Below, piece by piece: positions 1 through 8,015 of a stretch of DNA of 53,162 nt (position 1 is the first letter of the stretch; each line of letters starts with the position of its first letter). The notes under the pieces were generated by a model. The model was not told the DNA's origin. It saw only the letters and a list, made by a program, of their open reading frames with translations, and did no database searches. The translations under genes and the position numbers were made by a program. Source of the stretch: Sphingomonas abaci (GTDB taxonomy: Bacteria > Pseudomonadota > Alphaproteobacteria > Sphingomonadales > Sphingomonadaceae); the NCBI RefSeq assembly GCF_014199625.1, contig NZ_JACHNY010000013.1, positions 1 to 53,162 of the forward strand, given 5' to 3'.

Positions 1-152
1 CTCCGAACCACCCGGTCCAGCGCTGCGGTGAAAGGCCCTCTAAGGACGCCGAACCAGCCCGTCAAACGGTTTTTGTCACGGATGCGACTTTTTTCTCAAC
101 GTCAGCGGAAAGATGCGGTCGCCGATGGCGCAACCGCATCGACGCCGGGGCC
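1..152. other. Left edge, no gene recognised
   Basis: This stretch lies downstream of the GH130 gene and runs to the edge of the window. It contains one hairpin, listed separately. I see no convincing coding frame; the short open frames here are shadows. Confidence 0.5.
108..140 (-). terminator. Possible terminator after the GH130 gene
   Basis: An 8-base inverted repeat (GATGCGGT at 112-119, ACCGCATC at 133-140) encloses a second 4-base stem (CGCC/GGCG) with a GAT loop and a two-base bulge. Read on the minus strand it sits 13 bases past the GH130 stop codon and is followed by only three T residues. The stem is good but the T-run is weak. Confidence 0.45.
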
Positions 153-1433
153 CTACATCGCCGCGAGCAGCTCGCTGATCGGCACGAAGGCGAAGCCGAT
201 CGAGCTGTCGGCGATGCCGTAGGGCAGGAACAGCGTGTCGCCATGCCGCACCGCACCGCAGCTGTAGACGACATTGGGTACATAGCCCTCGCGGTCCTGG
301 TCCTTGGCGGCGAGCAACGGCTCGCGCGTGCGGCCGATCACCCGCGACGGATCGTCCTTGTCGAGCAGCACCGCGCCGATCGAATATTTGCGCATCGCGC
401 CGACGCCGTGCGTCAGCAGCAGCCAGCCTTCGTCGAGCTCGATCGGCGGTCCACAATTGCCGATCTGCACCAGCTCCCAGGGATAGACCGGGGTCAGGAT
501 CTTCTCGCCATCATCCCAATGGGTCAGGTCGCCGGACTTGAGCAGGAACAGATTCTCGCCGTCCGACCGGCCGATCATCATATACTGGCCGTCGATGGTG
601 CGCGGGAAGAGCGCCATGCCCTTGTTGCGCGCGGCCGCGCCGGTCATCGGCACCAGGTCGAATGCGCGGAAGTCGCGGGTGCGCAGCAGCTCCGACTGGA
701 TCTGGCTGCCATTATAGGCGGTATAGGTCCCGATCCACTCATAGCTGCCGTCATCATGCTGGAAGTGCACGATGCGCAGATCCTCCAGCCCCTTGGACTG
801 AGCGGCGGTGAAGGGGAAGATCACCGTGCCCGACAGCGTCGAGTCGCGGTGGCGATAGACCGTTACCGGGCCATCGAGCACGCCCTGCTGGTCGCTGCCG
901 ATGGTATCGACGGCGGTCGCGAAGGGCGGCTCGGGCGCGAGGCGCATCTGGTTGCGATCGGTGATGATCCCCTCGCGGAACGCGACCGAGGAGATATGCC
1001 CCTCGCCCACCGCACGCATCGACATGAGGATGCGCAGGCTGCCCGGCGGCATGCCCGACTGGTCGAAATGCGGCACCGCGCTGGGGTTCATCAACGCGGC
1101 GGCGGCATAGCTGTATTCGTGGCAGAAATAGGCGCCAATCAACTGCCGTTTCTCGTCGCCGATCGCCGCGCCGTCGAGCTGCAGCAGATCCTCGATCTCG
1201 TCATAGCGGGTCATGAACACCCGGCGCGTCTGCCAGTGCCGCGCCTCGAAATCCTTGAGCACGATCTCGAGCTGCTCGCGCGCCTGTTCGGGCGTCATCG
1301 CCAGCACTTCCGACACCAGTCGCTCGGTACGGCTGGGCGGGGCGCCCGGACCGCCAAAGGCGATATGGAAGGGACGCACCACCACGCGCGACGGATCGGC
1401 GTGCAAACGCAACTCGTGATTGAACAAATTCAT
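153..1433 (-). CDS. Glycoside hydrolase family 130 protein (beta-mannoside phosphorylase/hydrolase type)
   Basis: This 426-residue cytosolic protein has no signal peptide. It reads as a five-bladed beta-propeller of family GH130, whose members phosphorolyse or hydrolyse beta-linked mannosides. The family signature in the C-terminal half is clear: NCGPPIELDEGWLLLTHGV, then YSIGAVLLDKDDPSRVIGRT. I chose the ATG at 1433 (MNLFNHEL) rather than the upstream in-frame ATG because the extension MRGAGAS looks non-native. The gene starts 48 bases after the glycosyltransferase stop and is probably co-transcribed with it, which suggests a paired role in making or recycling a mannose-containing glycan (inference). 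The substrate cannot be read from the sequence. Family placement is firm; phosphorylase versus hydrolase is open. Confidence 0.85.
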   Translation of the reverse strand: MNLFNHELRLHADPSRVVVRPFHIAFGGPGAPPSRTERLVSEVLAMTPEQAREQLEIVLKDFEARHWQTRRVFMTRYDEIEDLLQLDGAAIGDEKRQLIGAYFCHEYSYAAAALMNPSAVPHFDQSGMPPGSLRILMSMRAVGEGHISSVAFREGIITDRNQMRLAPEPPFATAVDTIGSDQQGVLDGPVTVYRHRDSTLSGTVIFPFTAAQSKGLEDLRIVHFQHDDGSYEWIGTYTAYNGSQIQSELLRTRDFRAFDLVPMTGAAARNKGMALFPRTIDGQYMMIGRSDGENLFLLKSGDLTHWDDGEKILTPVYPWELVQIGNCGPPIELDEGWLLLTHGVGAMRKYSIGAVLLDKDDPSRVIGRTREPLLAAKDQDREGYVPNVVYSCGAVRHGDTLFLPYGIADSSIGFAFVPISELLAAM

Positions 1434-1481
1434 GCTGGCCCCGGCCCCGCGCAATGGTCGTTCCGCCTGACGCGCTTCAAG

Positions 1482-3752
1482 TCACGCGACGGCGCGACCG
1501 CCTCCTGCCACGGACGCGACCCCCTGCGAAAGCCCTGAAATCGTGCAGCTGGCCAGTTGCAGCGCCAGGATCGATTCCGCCCCCTGGTTGCGGTTGAGCC
1601 CGGTCGGCATCAACCCGTCGAAACACCCGCCATCCTCGACGCTGGCGAGCGGCAGGCCCAGATCGTTCAGCCCCATGAACCAGCCATAGGCGCGCTCGGC
1701 TTCCGCCACCCAGCGCGGGTCGCCGGTCGCGGCATGCGCCGCCTGGCAGGCGTCGACCGTGGCCTGCGCCTCCAGCGGCTGCTGGTCGAACTGGAGCGGA
1801 TCGGCATAGGGACGATGGAAGCTCTCCGTGCCGACAGCGCGGAACCGCCCCTCGGGCGAGGTCTGCTTGGAGACGATCCAGTCGAGCGTCGCCAGACCGC
1901 ATTGCACCAGGTCGTCGCGCTCCAACGCCATACCGGCCCGGATCAGCGCCTCGGGCAGGCGGGCATTGTCATAGGCCAGCACGATCTCGAACCACTGCCA
2001 TTCGGGCCGACGCGTCTCGGCGAGCAGTTCGAGATGCACGTCCGGGAAGCGCTGCAGGATGGTGCGCGCCAGCTCGTGGCCGGGTTTCGCCTCCAGCATC
2101 GCCGCAGCGCCCAGCATCGCGAAGGACTGGGCCCGCAGCGACCCCAGGTCGAGCGCCAGACTGGCCGTCGAGTCGAACATCACCGCCGCCCAGTCGCGAT
2201 GCTTCTGCTCGGCCGCGTCGCGCGCGGTGACGCCGAGCGCCCAGAGCGTACGCCCGTTCGAGTCCTCCGACCCCTCCTCCTCGCACCAGGTGCGGTCGAA
2301 GCGCATGAAATTGCGGAAACGCCTCCGGTCGGGGTTCCAGGCATATTGCAGGAAGGACGCGTAGATCGTCATCCACTTGTCGCGCTGCACGGACTCGAGA
2401 TCGGGCATCGCACTGACCAGCATCAGCGCGCGGGCATTGTCGTCGATGCAATAGCCGTGGCGACGATCGGGGATCGAATAGATCGAATGCTGCAACATGC
2501 CCGTGGCATCGCTCATCCGCTCGACGGCGGCGAAATCGGGCTTGAGGGGACGGACGGTCATCGGTTGGGCCAATCGCCTGGGACGCGCCGCGATCGCCGC
2601 CTCCGTCGCCGCCAGCATCGCTTCAGCGAGCCGCGGCCAGATCATCGTGCGGCCGCGCGCATAGGCGCGTTGCGACAGTCGGTTGCGGTCACGGTCGCTG
2701 GACAGCAGCCTGTCCATTTCGCGCGCGAAGGCGGCGACGTCGCGGAAGTCGACCAGCACGCCATGCCCATCCGCCAGGATCTCGGTGGCATGGACATAGG
2801 GCGTGGAGATCACCGCCTTGCCGACGCCGACCGCATAGGACAACGTGCCCGAGGTGATCTGCGCCGGGTTCAGATAGGGCGTCGCATAGATGTCGGCGGC
2901 CTGAAGATAGTCGATCAGCTCGTCATGCTCGACGAAGCCGTCGACGAAGGCGACATTGTCGCTGACGCCCTTGTCCGCCGCCAGCGTCTTCAGGCTGTCG
3001 CGATAGCGCTCGCCCTCATGCGCAACGAGGTTGGGGTGGGTCGCGCCGAGCACGACGTAGAGCAGATTCGGATGCCGCTCGACGACACTGGGCAGCGCCT
3101 CGATGATCGTCTCGATGCCCTTGTTGGGCGCGAGCAGCCCAAAGGTCAGCACCACCGGCCGGTCCTGCCAGCCGAACCGTTCCTTGAGCGTCGCTGGATC
3201 GACCAGCGCGCGGTCGGGCACGCCATGCGCGATCATCGCGATCTGGCGCGGATTGGCGGCATAGACGCGCTGCAGGATCTCGCGCCCGCGCTCCGCCATC
3301 ACCACCACCCGCGCGGCGCGGCGCAACAGTCCCTCGAGCACGCGGCGCTCGTCGGCGCTCGGCTTTTCCAGCACCGTGTGGAGCGTCACCACGACGGGCA
3401 GCGTCGTGCGGTCGAGGAGCGCGAGCAGATGCTCGCCCGCCGGGCCGCCATAGATGCCATATTCGTGCTGGACCCAGATCGCCTGCGCGCCGCTCGCCTC
3501 GATGGTGCGGGCGGTGGCGATATAGGCCGACAGGTCGTTCTGCGGGATCGCGCCGGTCACCGCATCCGGATAGGCATAGCGGCCGGGATGGTCGTCCATC
3601 GCATAGACGTCCATGCGGATGTCCGGGAACCGGTCACGCATCGCCTGGTGCACGTCGGTCGTGAAGGTGGCGATCCCACACTGGCGCGGCAAGTAATTGC
3701 CGATCATCGCCAAGTGATTGATCGTCATCTCGCCGGACTCTTGCACCATCAT
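1482..3752 (-). CDS. Two-domain GT4 glycosyltransferase with C-terminal helical domain
   Basis: This protein has about 756 residues. The N-terminal ~400 residues form a GT-B retaining glycosyltransferase of family 4: GNYLPRQCGIATF near the start, then LLAPNKGIETIIEAL and an acceptor/donor segment ending in TSGTLSYAVGVGKAVISTP. The remaining ~350 residues form an alpha-helical region (HGYCIDDNARALML and later helices) resembling an (alpha/alpha) barrel domain of unknown role. The start is set by GAGGA five bases before ATG 3752; the neighbouring ATG at 3749 is equally possible, and longer in-frame starts up to 3857 lack a ribosome-binding site. It lies directly upstream of the GH130 gene, suggesting a mannosyl-type sugar (inference). 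Sugar donor and acceptor are unknown. Confidence 0.85.
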   Translation of the reverse strand: MMVQESGEMTINHLAMIGNYLPRQCGIATFTTDVHQAMRDRFPDIRMDVYAMDDHPGRYAYPDAVTGAIPQNDLSAYIATARTIEASGAQAIWVQHEYGIYGGPAGEHLLALLDRTTLPVVVTLHTVLEKPSADERRVLEGLLRRAARVVVMAERGREILQRVYAANPRQIAMIAHGVPDRALVDPATLKERFGWQDRPVVLTFGLLAPNKGIETIIEALPSVVERHPNLLYVVLGATHPNLVAHEGERYRDSLKTLAADKGVSDNVAFVDGFVEHDELIDYLQAADIYATPYLNPAQITSGTLSYAVGVGKAVISTPYVHATEILADGHGVLVDFRDVAAFAREMDRLLSSDRDRNRLSQRAYARGRTMIWPRLAEAMLAATEAAIAARPRRLAQPMTVRPLKPDFAAVERMSDATGMLQHSIYSIPDRRHGYCIDDNARALMLVSAMPDLESVQRDKWMTIYASFLQYAWNPDRRRFRNFMRFDRTWCEEEGSEDSNGRTLWALGVTARDAAEQKHRDWAAVMFDSTASLALDLGSLRAQSFAMLGAAAMLEAKPGHELARTILQRFPDVHLELLAETRRPEWQWFEIVLAYDNARLPEALIRAGMALERDDLVQCGLATLDWIVSKQTSPEGRFRAVGTESFHRPYADPLQFDQQPLEAQATVDACQAAHAATGDPRWVAEAERAYGWFMGLNDLGLPLASVEDGGCFDGLMPTGLNRNQGAESILALQLASCTISGLSQGVASVAGGGRAVA

Positions 3753-3873
3753 CGATCCTCGGGATTGCATCCACACCGTGGAACCGGTGCGATGCGCCAT
3801 CAAGCCAAACCGTTCACCCCTGCGAAAGGTTCCACTTTTCCCGTTGCAGTGCAACATGTATACGACATGGCGA
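3753..3873 (-). promoter_or_regulatory. Leader region between queF and the glycosyltransferase
   Basis: This 121-base gap holds an 11-base perfect palindrome TTGCAGTGCAA at 3844-3854, upstream of the glycosyltransferase. It could be an operator. A GGAAC box at 3833-3829 followed 16 bases later by CGGTT loosely resembles the EcfG stress-sigma promoter pattern but does not match it exactly. No regulator can be assigned. Confidence 0.3.
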
Positions 3874-4320
3874 TCAACCGCGTCCGCGATAGGACGCGAC
3901 GCCCTGGTCGGGCAGCCAGAGGTCGGCGGGCGGCGCGCCCGATTGCCAGAACACGTCGATCGGGATGCCGCCGCGCGGATACCAATAGCCGCCGATGCGC
4001 AGCCACACCGGCTTCATCTCCTCGAACAGACGCTCGCCGATGCCGACCGTGCAATCCTCATGGAAGGCGGCATGGTTGCGGAACGACCCCAGGAACAGCT
4101 TCAGCGACTTGGATTCCACGATCGTGTCGCGCGGCACATAGTCGATCACCAGATGCGCGAAGTCGGGCTGGCCGGTCACCGGGCAGAGCGACGTGAATTC
4201 GGGCGCGGCGAAGCGTACGAGATAGGTGCGGCCGGGTCGCGGATTGGGAACGTAATCGAGCACCGCTGCTTCGGGTGAGTCGGGAAGCGCTGCGGTCTGG
4301 CCAAGGAATTTCGGTGTCAT
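3874..4320 (-). CDS. queF: NADPH-dependent 7-cyano-7-deazaguanine reductase QueF
   Basis: This enzyme reduces preQ0 to preQ1 in queuosine tRNA-modification synthesis in the cytosol. About 148 residues match the short (type I) QueF form. Visible signatures are EFTSLCPVTGQPDF with the catalytic Cys and the downstream Asp, the QueF motif ESKSLKLFLGSFRNH, and HEDC shortly after. The start MTPKFLGQ (4320) fits the family; an in-frame ATG three codons upstream (4329) is the alternative, and neither has a strong ribosome-binding site. The gene is head-to-head with the photolyase, with only 28 bases between start codons. No other queuosine gene is in the window. Confidence 0.95.
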   Translation of the reverse strand: MTPKFLGQTAALPDSPEAAVLDYVPNPRPGRTYLVRFAAPEFTSLCPVTGQPDFAHLVIDYVPRDTIVESKSLKLFLGSFRNHAAFHEDCTVGIGERLFEEMKPVWLRIGGYWYPRGGIPIDVFWQSGAPPADLWLPDQGVASYRGRG

Positions 4321-4348
4321 GCCGCCCATGTAGGACGACGATGCGGCA

Positions 4349-5893
4349 ATGAAAACGCTGATACCGGTGCTGGGCGACCAGCTCTCCCTATCGCTGTCCG
4401 CCCTGCACGACCAGGACCGGGACGCCTGTGTGGTGGTGATGATGGAGGTGGCCGAGGAGACGGGCTATGTCCGCCACCACCAGCAGAAGATCGCCTATAT
4501 CCTGTCGGCGATGCGCCACCATGCCCAGGCGCTGCGCGCCGCCGGCTGGACGGTCGATTACCAGCGGCTCGACGATCGGGACGCCGCCGACAGCTTCACC
4601 GGCGCGGTCGCCGCCGCCATCGACCGTCACGCCCCCGACCGGATCGTGGTGACCGAGGCGGGCGAGTGGCGGGTCCGCGCGATGCTGGAAAGCTGGCAGA
4701 CGCTGTTCGGCCTGCCCGTCGCGATCCGCGCCGACGACCGGTTCGTCGCCGATCATCGCGACTTCGAACAATGGGCCGAGGGCCGGCGCGAGCTGACCAT
4801 GGAATATTTCTACCGCGACATGCGCCGCCGCACCGGCCTGTTGATGGACGGCGACCAGCCGGAGGGCGGCCGGTGGAATTTCGACAAGGAGAACAGGAAG
4901 CCCGCCGAACGGGACCTGCTGATGCCGCGCCCCTTGTCCTTCGCCCCGGACGCGATCACCACCGAGGTGCTGGCGCTGGTGCGGCGGCGCTTCGCCAACC
5001 ATCCCGGCCGGCTCGACGGGTTCGACTGGGCGGTGACCGCCGCGGATGCCGAGCGCCAGGCCGACGCCTTCTTCGCCCACGCGCTGCCCCGCTTCGGCGA
5101 TTACGAGGATGCGATGCTGACCGGCGAGCGGCATCTCTGGCACTCGATCCTCAGCCCCTATATCAATTCCGGGCTGCTCGACCCGCTCGCGCTGTGCCGC
5201 CGGGCGGAGTCGGAGTATCGCGCCGGGCGCGCGCCCCTCAACAGCGTCGAGGGCTATATCCGCCAGATCATCGGCTGGCGCGAATATATGCGCGGCATCT
5301 ACTGGCGCGAAGGGCCGGACTATGTGAACCGCAACCATCTGGACCATCACCGGCCGCTGCCCGGCTGGTACTGGACGGGCGAGACAGAGTTGCACTGCCT
5401 GCGCGAAGCGATCGGCCAGACGCTCGACACCGCCCACGCCCATCATATCCAGCGGCTGATGGTGACCGGCAATTTCGCAGCTCTGATCGGCGCCGACCCC
5501 GCCGCCGTCCACCGCTGGTATCTGGAGGTCTATGTCGACGCCTATGAATGGGTCGAGCTGCCAAACACATTGGGGATGAGCCAGTTCGGCGATGGCGGGC
5601 TGGTCGGGTCGAAGCCCTATGTCTCCTCGGGCGCCTATATCGACCGGATGTCGGACTATTGCCGCCATTGCCGATACGACGTGAAGCAGCGGATCGGGCC
5701 CGACGCCTGCCCGTTCAACGCGCTCTACTGGGACTTCATCGCCCGGCATGCGGACCGGCTGGCCGGCAACCGCCGCATGGCGATGCCCTATCGCACCTGG
5801 GCGAAACAGTCGCCGGAAGCGCAAGACGCGACGCGCGCGCAGGCGGCGGCGTTCCTCGACGCTCTCGACGGCGGCGGCGGCGCGGCCTACTGA
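4349..5893 (+). CDS. phrB: Iron-sulfur bacterial cryptochrome/(6-4) photolyase (FeS-BCP, PhrB type)
   Basis: This 514-residue flavoprotein is of the FeS-BCP class, which repairs UV (6-4) photoproducts using light, FAD and a [4Fe-4S] cluster. The N-terminus (MKTLIPVLGDQLSLS) is the class-specific photolyase start. Four cysteines at residues 350, 438, 441 and 454 (HCLRE, YCRHC, DACPF) fall at the same numbers as the cluster ligands described for Agrobacterium PhrB, as I recall them. The FAD-binding core includes NSVEGYIRQIIGWREYMRG and the segment VELPNTLGMSQF. No clear ribosome-binding site precedes the ATG, and the promoter must overlap queF. The sulfurtransferase gene follows after 95 bases. 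Confidence 0.93.
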   Translation: MKTLIPVLGDQLSLSLSALHDQDRDACVVVMMEVAEETGYVRHHQQKIAYILSAMRHHAQALRAAGWTVDYQRLDDRDAADSFTGAVAAAIDRHAPDRIVVTEAGEWRVRAMLESWQTLFGLPVAIRADDRFVADHRDFEQWAEGRRELTMEYFYRDMRRRTGLLMDGDQPEGGRWNFDKENRKPAERDLLMPRPLSFAPDAITTEVLALVRRRFANHPGRLDGFDWAVTAADAERQADAFFAHALPRFGDYEDAMLTGERHLWHSILSPYINSGLLDPLALCRRAESEYRAGRAPLNSVEGYIRQIIGWREYMRGIYWREGPDYVNRNHLDHHRPLPGWYWTGETELHCLREAIGQTLDTAHAHHIQRLMVTGNFAALIGADPAAVHRWYLEVYVDAYEWVELPNTLGMSQFGDGGLVGSKPYVSSGAYIDRMSDYCRHCRYDVKQRIGPDACPFNALYWDFIARHADRLAGNRRMAMPYRTWAKQSPEAQDATRAQAAAFLDALDGGGGAAY

Positions 5894-5988
5894 ACCCCGG
5901 CTCGCCCCCGCCCGCGCCTGTCGACGGGCCGCCCGGCCCACGGGGAACGAGTAGAGGTCGCGACAGGCTGGCCCGCCCGGAGGCCGTC

Positions 5989-6822
5989 TTGGACCCGCTC
6001 GTCACCACCGAATGGCTCGCCGCCGAGCTGGGCGCGCGCGACCTGCGCATCGCCGACGCGACGCTGCTCGACCCCGCGCTGGGCCGCGATGCGCACGCCG
6101 ACTTTGACGCGGGTCATATCCCAGGCGCGGTCTTCCTGGATCTCGCCGAACTGCGCGATACCGATTCCGCGCTTCCCAACATGCTGCCGCCGATCGCCAA
6201 GGTCGCCAGCCGGCTGGGACGGCTAGGCCTGGGCGACGGCACCCGCATCATCCTCTATGACGACAGTCCGTGGCGGAGCGCCGCGCGGGCCTGGTGGCTG
6301 ATCCGCAACCACCAGATCGGCGACGTCGCGATCCTCGACGGCGGTCTCGCCAAATGGCGCGCCGAAGGTCGGCCGCTGGAAACGGGCGCGGCCACGCCCC
6401 GCTCGCGCCACGCGACGCCGCGCTTCGCGCCGACTCACCTGCGCACGCTCCACCAGATGCGCGCCAATCTGGAAAGCGGCGCCGAGCAGGTGATCGACGC
6501 ACGCTCGCCCGGCCGCTTCACCGGCGCGGAGGCCGATCCGCATGGCGCGGCCCCCGGCCATATTCCGGGGTCGCGCAGCCTGCATTATCCGCGCCTGTTC
6601 AACCCGGACGGCACCTACAAGCGGGGCGAGGCGCTGGCGGCGGAATTCGCCGGCATCGATCTCGACCGGCCGATCGTCACCACCTGCGGATCGGGCGTGA
6701 CCGCCGCGACGCTCGCCTTCGCGCTCCACCTGATGGGCCGCGATGCCGCACTGTATGACGGCAGCTGGAGCGAATGGGGCGGCCGCGCCGACACCCCCAA
6801 GGCGCTGGGAGACGCGGCATGA
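5989..6822 (+). CDS. sseA: 3-mercaptopyruvate/thiosulfate sulfurtransferase
   Basis: This tandem-rhodanese enzyme has 277 residues and transfers sulfur from 3-mercaptopyruvate or thiosulfate to an acceptor. The N-terminal inactive rhodanese domain covers residues ~1-140 (DADFDAGHIPGAVFLD). The C-terminal domain has catalytic Cys233 in CGSGVTA, the loop typical of mercaptopyruvate sulfurtransferases rather than thiosulfate-specific enzymes. The start is a TTG at 5989: GGAGG lies five bases upstream and homology begins there. The open frame runs further upstream but overlaps the photolyase in the wrong frame. Its stop overlaps the next start (ATGA), indicating translational coupling with the cystathionine lyase gene, both in sulfur amino acid metabolism. 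Confidence 0.92.
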   Translation: MDPLVTTEWLAAELGARDLRIADATLLDPALGRDAHADFDAGHIPGAVFLDLAELRDTDSALPNMLPPIAKVASRLGRLGLGDGTRIILYDDSPWRSAARAWWLIRNHQIGDVAILDGGLAKWRAEGRPLETGAATPRSRHATPRFAPTHLRTLHQMRANLESGAEQVIDARSPGRFTGAEADPHGAAPGHIPGSRSLHYPRLFNPDGTYKRGEALAAEFAGIDLDRPIVTTCGSGVTAATLAFALHLMGRDAALYDGSWSEWGGRADTPKALGDAA

Positions 6823-8015
6823 GCGGCGACGCCACCGGCAAGCGCGAGGGTACGCGCGTCGTCCAGGCCGGGCGGCGCCCAGAATGGACGGCGGGGATCG
6901 TCAACCCGCCGGTCTGGCGCGCCTCGACCATCCTCTATGATTCGGTCGCGCATCTGCGCGAGGCGGGCGGACGTGACACGCATCACCGGCTGTTCTACGG
7001 CCGGCGTGGCACGCCGACGCAATGGTCGCTCGCCGATGCGCTGACCAGCCTGGAGCCGGGGGCCGAGGGCACCTTCCTCTACCCCTCGGGCGTCGCCGCC
7101 ATCTCCACCGCCTTGCTCGCGGTCCTGTCGCCGGGCGACGAGCTGCTGCTGGTCGACAGCGCCTATGACCCGACGCGCAACCTGGCCAACGGCCTGCTGA
7201 AACGCATGGGGATCACCACCCGCTTCTACGACCCGATGATCGGGGCCGGCATCGCCGATCTGATCGGCGAGCGCACCCGCGCCATCTTCCTGGAAAGCCC
7301 CGGCAGCCTGACCTTCGAGGTGCAGGACGTGCCCGCCATCGTCGCCGCCGCTCGGGCCCGGGGCGTGACCACCCTGCTCGACAATACCTGGGCGACGCCG
7401 CTGCTGTTCCCGGCGATCGAACGGGGCGTGGACTATACGATCCTGGCCTGCACCAAGTATATCGTCGGCCATTCCGACGTGATGCTGGGTTCGGTCACCG
7501 CCGGCCCCGGCCGGTTCGCCGCCTTGCGCGACGCCAGCCTGCAACTGGGCCAGGTGACCAGCCCCGACGATGCGTGGCTGGGCAGCCGGGGCCTGCGCAC
7601 CATGGCCGTCCGGCTGCGCCACCACGAGGCGGCCGCGCTGCGCATCGCCCGCTGGCTGGTCGAGCGGCCGGAGGTGGCGGCCGTGCTCCATCCCGCCATG
7701 CCGGGCTGCCCCGGCCACGACCTGTTCCTGCGCGACTTCCAGGGGTCGAGCGGACTGTTCGCCTTCACCCTGGCGGGCGGCGACGACGCCGCCCGCGCCG
7801 CGCTGATCGACACGCTCGACCTGTTCGGCATCGGCTATAGCTGGGGCGGCTATGAGAGTCTGGCGATCCCGATCGATCCGCAGCGCCATCGCAGCGTCAC
7901 GACCCGCGACGATGTCGGACCGATGGTCCGCCTCCAGATCGGGCTGGAGGACCCGGACGACCTGATCGCCGACCTGGAGCGCGGCCTGGCCGCCTGGCGC
8001 GCCACGGCCGGGTGA
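6819..8015 (+). CDS. metC: Cystathionine beta-lyase-type PLP enzyme
   Basis: This 398-residue Cys/Met-metabolism PLP enzyme (fold type I) most resembles cystathionine beta-lyase, which releases homocysteine, ammonia and pyruvate from cystathionine. PLP binding is shown by FLYPSGVAAIS, LLDNTWATPLLF and Lys213 in ACTKYIVGHSDVM, the Schiff-base lysine. The C-terminus has the family's YSWGGYESLAIP. The ATG at 6819 overlaps the sulfurtransferase stop by four bases, and its own stop overlaps the GTG of the MscS gene, so three genes form one coupled unit. The exact lyase reaction is by similarity; other members of the family can have gamma-lyase activity. Confidence 0.9.
   Translation: MSGDATGKREGTRVVQAGRRPEWTAGIVNPPVWRASTILYDSVAHLREAGGRDTHHRLFYGRRGTPTQWSLADALTSLEPGAEGTFLYPSGVAAISTALLAVLSPGDELLLVDSAYDPTRNLANGLLKRMGITTRFYDPMIGAGIADLIGERTRAIFLESPGSLTFEVQDVPAIVAAARARGVTTLLDNTWATPLLFPAIERGVDYTILACTKYIVGHSDVMLGSVTAGPGRFAALRDASLQLGQVTSPDDAWLGSRGLRTMAVRLRHHEAAALRIARWLVERPEVAAVLHPAMPGCPGHDLFLRDFQGSSGLFAFTLAGGDDAARAALIDTLDLFGIGYSWGGYESLAIPIDPQRHRSVTTRDDVGPMVRLQIGLEDPDDLIADLERGLAAWRATAG

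Noticed and set aside
3808..3833. EcfG (general stress response) promoter before the glycosyltransferase
   Set aside because: GGAAC is present but the -10 reads CGGTT after 16 bases rather than CGTT, so the match is not exact.
1557..4196. An 879-codon plus-strand frame over the glycosyltransferase
   Set aside because: Shadow frame; the minus strand carries clear GT4 and QueF motifs.
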